A DNA stretch of 6,386 nucleotides from Nocardioides sp. (GTDB lineage: Bacteria; Actinomycetota; Actinomycetes; Propionibacteriales; Nocardioidaceae): positions 1 to 6,386 of the forward strand of contig NZ_JASLGR010000063.1 in NCBI RefSeq assembly GCF_030150155.1, given 5' to 3'. The position numbers were made by a program, and so were the translations under genes. The notes beneath the pieces are model-generated. The model saw nothing but the letters and a program-made list of their open reading frames with translations. It ran no database searches and was not told the origin of the DNA. Below, one piece after another: positions 5,462 through 6,386 of this stretch (position 1 is its first letter; each line of letters starts with the position of its first letter).

Positions 5462-5625
5462 TGCCGGGGCCTCTCCAGCGCCTGAAACCTGCGGCTAGAA
5501 CACCGAAACGGCCTCGCGGAGCCGAGCACGGCCCCACCCGGCTGACCCGGGCTCGTTATATGTGCCACAACTCGGGGAACTGGTGCGAAGCCGTACTCAC
5601 GCTGGTGTAACTCCGGCATCCTCGG
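5462..5625 (+). repeat. Leader direct repeat, right copy (R2)
   Basis: Copy of 1-164 with a single substitution (G at 5583). Together the copies bracket a unit of 5461 bp. Identity ends at 5625, five bases upstream of the ATG of gene B, so the repeat brings the same leader to a different regulator gene. Near-perfect identity implies recent duplication, gene conversion, or a shared origin/attachment role. The hairpin (76-80/86-90 in R1) is at 5537-5551 here. Confidence 0.95.
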
Positions 5626-5629
5626 GGAG

Positions 5630-5998
5630 ATGAGTACGCGGGATGGGAGTCTGGGTCGCACGTTGGCGACTTGGGGACGGCGGCACCTGGACGGGATCGA
5701 GTACGGGCCGCAAGAGCCGCTGCGTGAGCTGCGGGCGGTGTCGCTGGCGCAAGAGAACTTGTCAGACTCCGTGATGTACCTGACGGCGGCTGCGCGTGCG
5801 CAGGGTGCAACGTGGGCGCAGATCGGTGCTGTGCGCGGGGTGACGCCGCAGGCTGCGAGATCTCGCTGGCTGGCGTGGGTGCAGCGCCGTCAGTACGGCG
5901 ATTGGCTGCGCCATGAGGTCTTCGGTGGCGTGATCCCGACGCGGTACGTACCTCGTCAGGGGCGGAAGCGTCGTCTCCGCTCCACGGGCACAAGTTGA
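5630..5998 (+). CDS. Small helix-turn-helix regulator B, 122 aa
   Basis: A 122-residue protein with a helix-turn-helix at about 59-80 (GATWAQIGAVRGVTPQAARS), of the type common in small actinobacterial DNA-binding proteins, and a basic C-terminus (GRKRRLRS). It is colinear with gene A on the opposite strand: MST start, GATW at exactly residues 59-62 in both, GG at 99-100, basic tail. Upstream lies R2. GGGGAG directly abuts the ATG, too close for normal ribosome binding, so initiation may be unusual or the start may differ. The stop codon lies inside the dif-like site. A repressor or lysogeny role analogous to inovirus regulators is plausible but only inferred. Confidence 0.75.
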   Translation: MSTRDGSLGRTLATWGRRHLDGIEYGPQEPLRELRAVSLAQENLSDSVMYLTAAARAQGATWAQIGAVRGVTPQAARSRWLAWVQRRQYGDWLRHEVFGGVIPTRYVPRQGRKRRLRSTGTS

Positions 5999-6020
5999 CA
6001 TAATGTCGCTTATCGGCGGT
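5993..6020 (-). other. dif: dif-like XerC/XerD recombination site
   Basis: Read on the minus strand: XerC-type arm ACCGCCGATAA, six-base centre GCGACA, XerD-type arm TTATGTCAACT. The two 11-bp arms with ATAA and TTAT facing a six-base spacer are the hallmark of dif, and the XerD arm closely resembles TTATGTTAAAT of E. coli dif. Many inoviruses integrate at dif using host XerC/XerD, and no phage integrase is present. It could be the host dif, an attR junction or a phage att site. A second copy was not found in the window. Confidence 0.85.
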
Positions 6021-6045
6021 TCTGCTGATCTGGCTCCAGGCCGTC

Positions 6046-6386
6046 CTACGAGCGCTTGCGACGCTCGCGCGCAGCGAATCGCCTCACCAGAACGGCAGGC
6101 AGACCACCCGGGAACTCGTTATGCCAACGCTCGCGATCCAGAATGAGCGCAACCTTTCTTGCGTACGCCGACGCCGCAGCCTGGCGGCTCACACCGAGCG
6201 CCGTGCCGATCTGATCCCACGTCGCACCCTGACGACGCGCCGCAACCACCAGTCGAGCCCGCGCCGAGACCAACAGCGCCTCTGCAGCTGCAATGTCACC
6301 CAGATGCGCTAACGCATCCTGCGAGCCGCGCCCAACGAGGCGCAGACGCTCGACAGCCCATCGCACCTCAGTGCGAGCGTGCGTTC
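6046..6386 (-). CDS. Small helix-turn-helix regulator A, 5' end outside the window
   Basis: Paralogue of gene B in convergent orientation, ending 25 bp beyond the dif-like site. The visible frame has a helix-turn-helix (GATWDQIGTALGVSRQAAAS) and a basic tail (RRFAARERRKRS). By comparison with the A' fragment at the left edge, the missing start is a GTG only 16 bases beyond the window, giving 118 residues against 122 for B, with GATW again at residues 59-62. Its first 91 visible bases are identical to 185-275. It may compete with B for the same operators or act as the alternative regulator. Any function beyond DNA binding is unknown. Confidence 0.75.
   Translation of the reverse strand, partial: THARTEVRWAVERLRLVGRGSQDALAHLGDIAAAEALLVSARARLVVAARRQGATWDQIGTALGVSRQAAASAYARKVALILDRERWHNEFPGGLPAVLVRRFAARERRKRS
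6296..6386 (-). repeat. Inverted repeat, right arm (5' part of gene A)
   Basis: Reverse-complement partner of 185-275. It covers the N-terminal coding part of gene A and stops where A' was cut. It is truncated by the window edge. Confidence 0.97.

Larger units (their letters stand above)
1..6020 (+). mobile_element. Filamentous (inovirus-like) prophage of a Gram-positive host
   Basis: The block holds a Zot/pI ATPase, an HUH Rep, a 43-residue coat protein, a secreted pIII-like protein and several tiny membrane proteins in one orientation, in nearly the order of Ff phages. The repeats R1 and R2 delimit a 5461-bp unit, and a dif-like site lies just beyond R2. No secretin (pIV) and no integrase gene is visible, which fits a phage of a single-membrane host that borrows host XerC/XerD. 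The left limit is uncertain because R1 begins at the first base of the window. The right limit is placed at the dif-like site by inference. Whether the prophage is live or defective cannot be judged from sequence. Confidence 0.85.

Noticed and set aside
5353..5610. 85-codon plus-strand frame running through the intergenic region into R2
   Set aside because: It crosses the hairpins and ends inside the repeat, has no clear ribosome binding site and no recognisable protein features; open frames arise easily in GC-rich DNA.
6049..6067. Six-base-pair hairpin CGAGCG/CGCTCG as a terminator for gene A
   Set aside because: It lies within the coding end of gene A with no T tract and arises from Arg-rich codons.
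1..6386. CRISPR array, tRNA or rRNA genes, transposase or integrase genes
   Set aside because: No regularly spaced short repeats, no cloverleaf or ribosomal RNA sequence, and no recombinase-like protein was seen on either strand.

Overview
The window reads as an integrated filamentous phage (inovirus-like) of a GC-rich, Gram-positive actinobacterium. The actinobacterial call rests on heavy GC bias, frequent GTG starts, signal peptide style, HTH proteins of a type common in actinobacteria, and the absence of any outer-membrane secretin gene. No species can be named from sequence alone.

Layout: a 164-bp leader repeat (R1, 1-164) is followed by the first third of a small regulator gene (A', 169-275), cut off just before a candidate promoter and a perfect parS-like ParB site (314-329). 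A tightly packed rightward gene series follows. It comprises an ssDNA-binding protein candidate (373-654), two tiny membrane proteins (663-752, 753-866), the major coat protein (916-1047), a large terminator-like hairpin (1067-1124), a possible 35-residue protein (1095-1202), a pIII-like adsorption protein (1199-2794), a pVI-like membrane protein (2791-3030), a Zot/pI assembly ATPase (3027-3704), a 27-residue membrane peptide (3701-3784) and an HUH rolling-circle Rep (3781-5250). The order V-VII-IX-VIII-terminator-III-VI-I matches the classical Ff coliphages, with Rep placed after pI instead of before V. Several genes are joined by ATGA or GTGA stop/start overlaps, so translational coupling is likely.

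Downstream of Rep is a hairpin-rich noncoding region (5251-5461), then a second copy of the leader repeat (R2, 5462-5625). The two copies are 5461 bp apart, a plausible unit length for a filamentous phage genome. R2 leads into an intact regulator gene B (5630-5998). Its stop codon lies inside a 28-bp dif-like XerC/XerD site (5993-6020). On the other side of this site, in convergent orientation, lies a full paralogue of the regulator (gene A, 6046-6386, running off the window). Its first part is identical over 91 bp to the truncated A' at the left edge, so the window ends in an inverted repeat.

How it may work together: Rep starts rolling-circle replication, the ssDNA-binding protein coats the product, Zot/pI extrudes it through the single membrane, and the coat, pVII/IX-like, pVI-like and pIII-like proteins form the particle. 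The repeated leaders, the dif-like site, the two swapped regulators and the parS site suggest an unusual lysogeny and maintenance arrangement, which is the most interesting part of the window.
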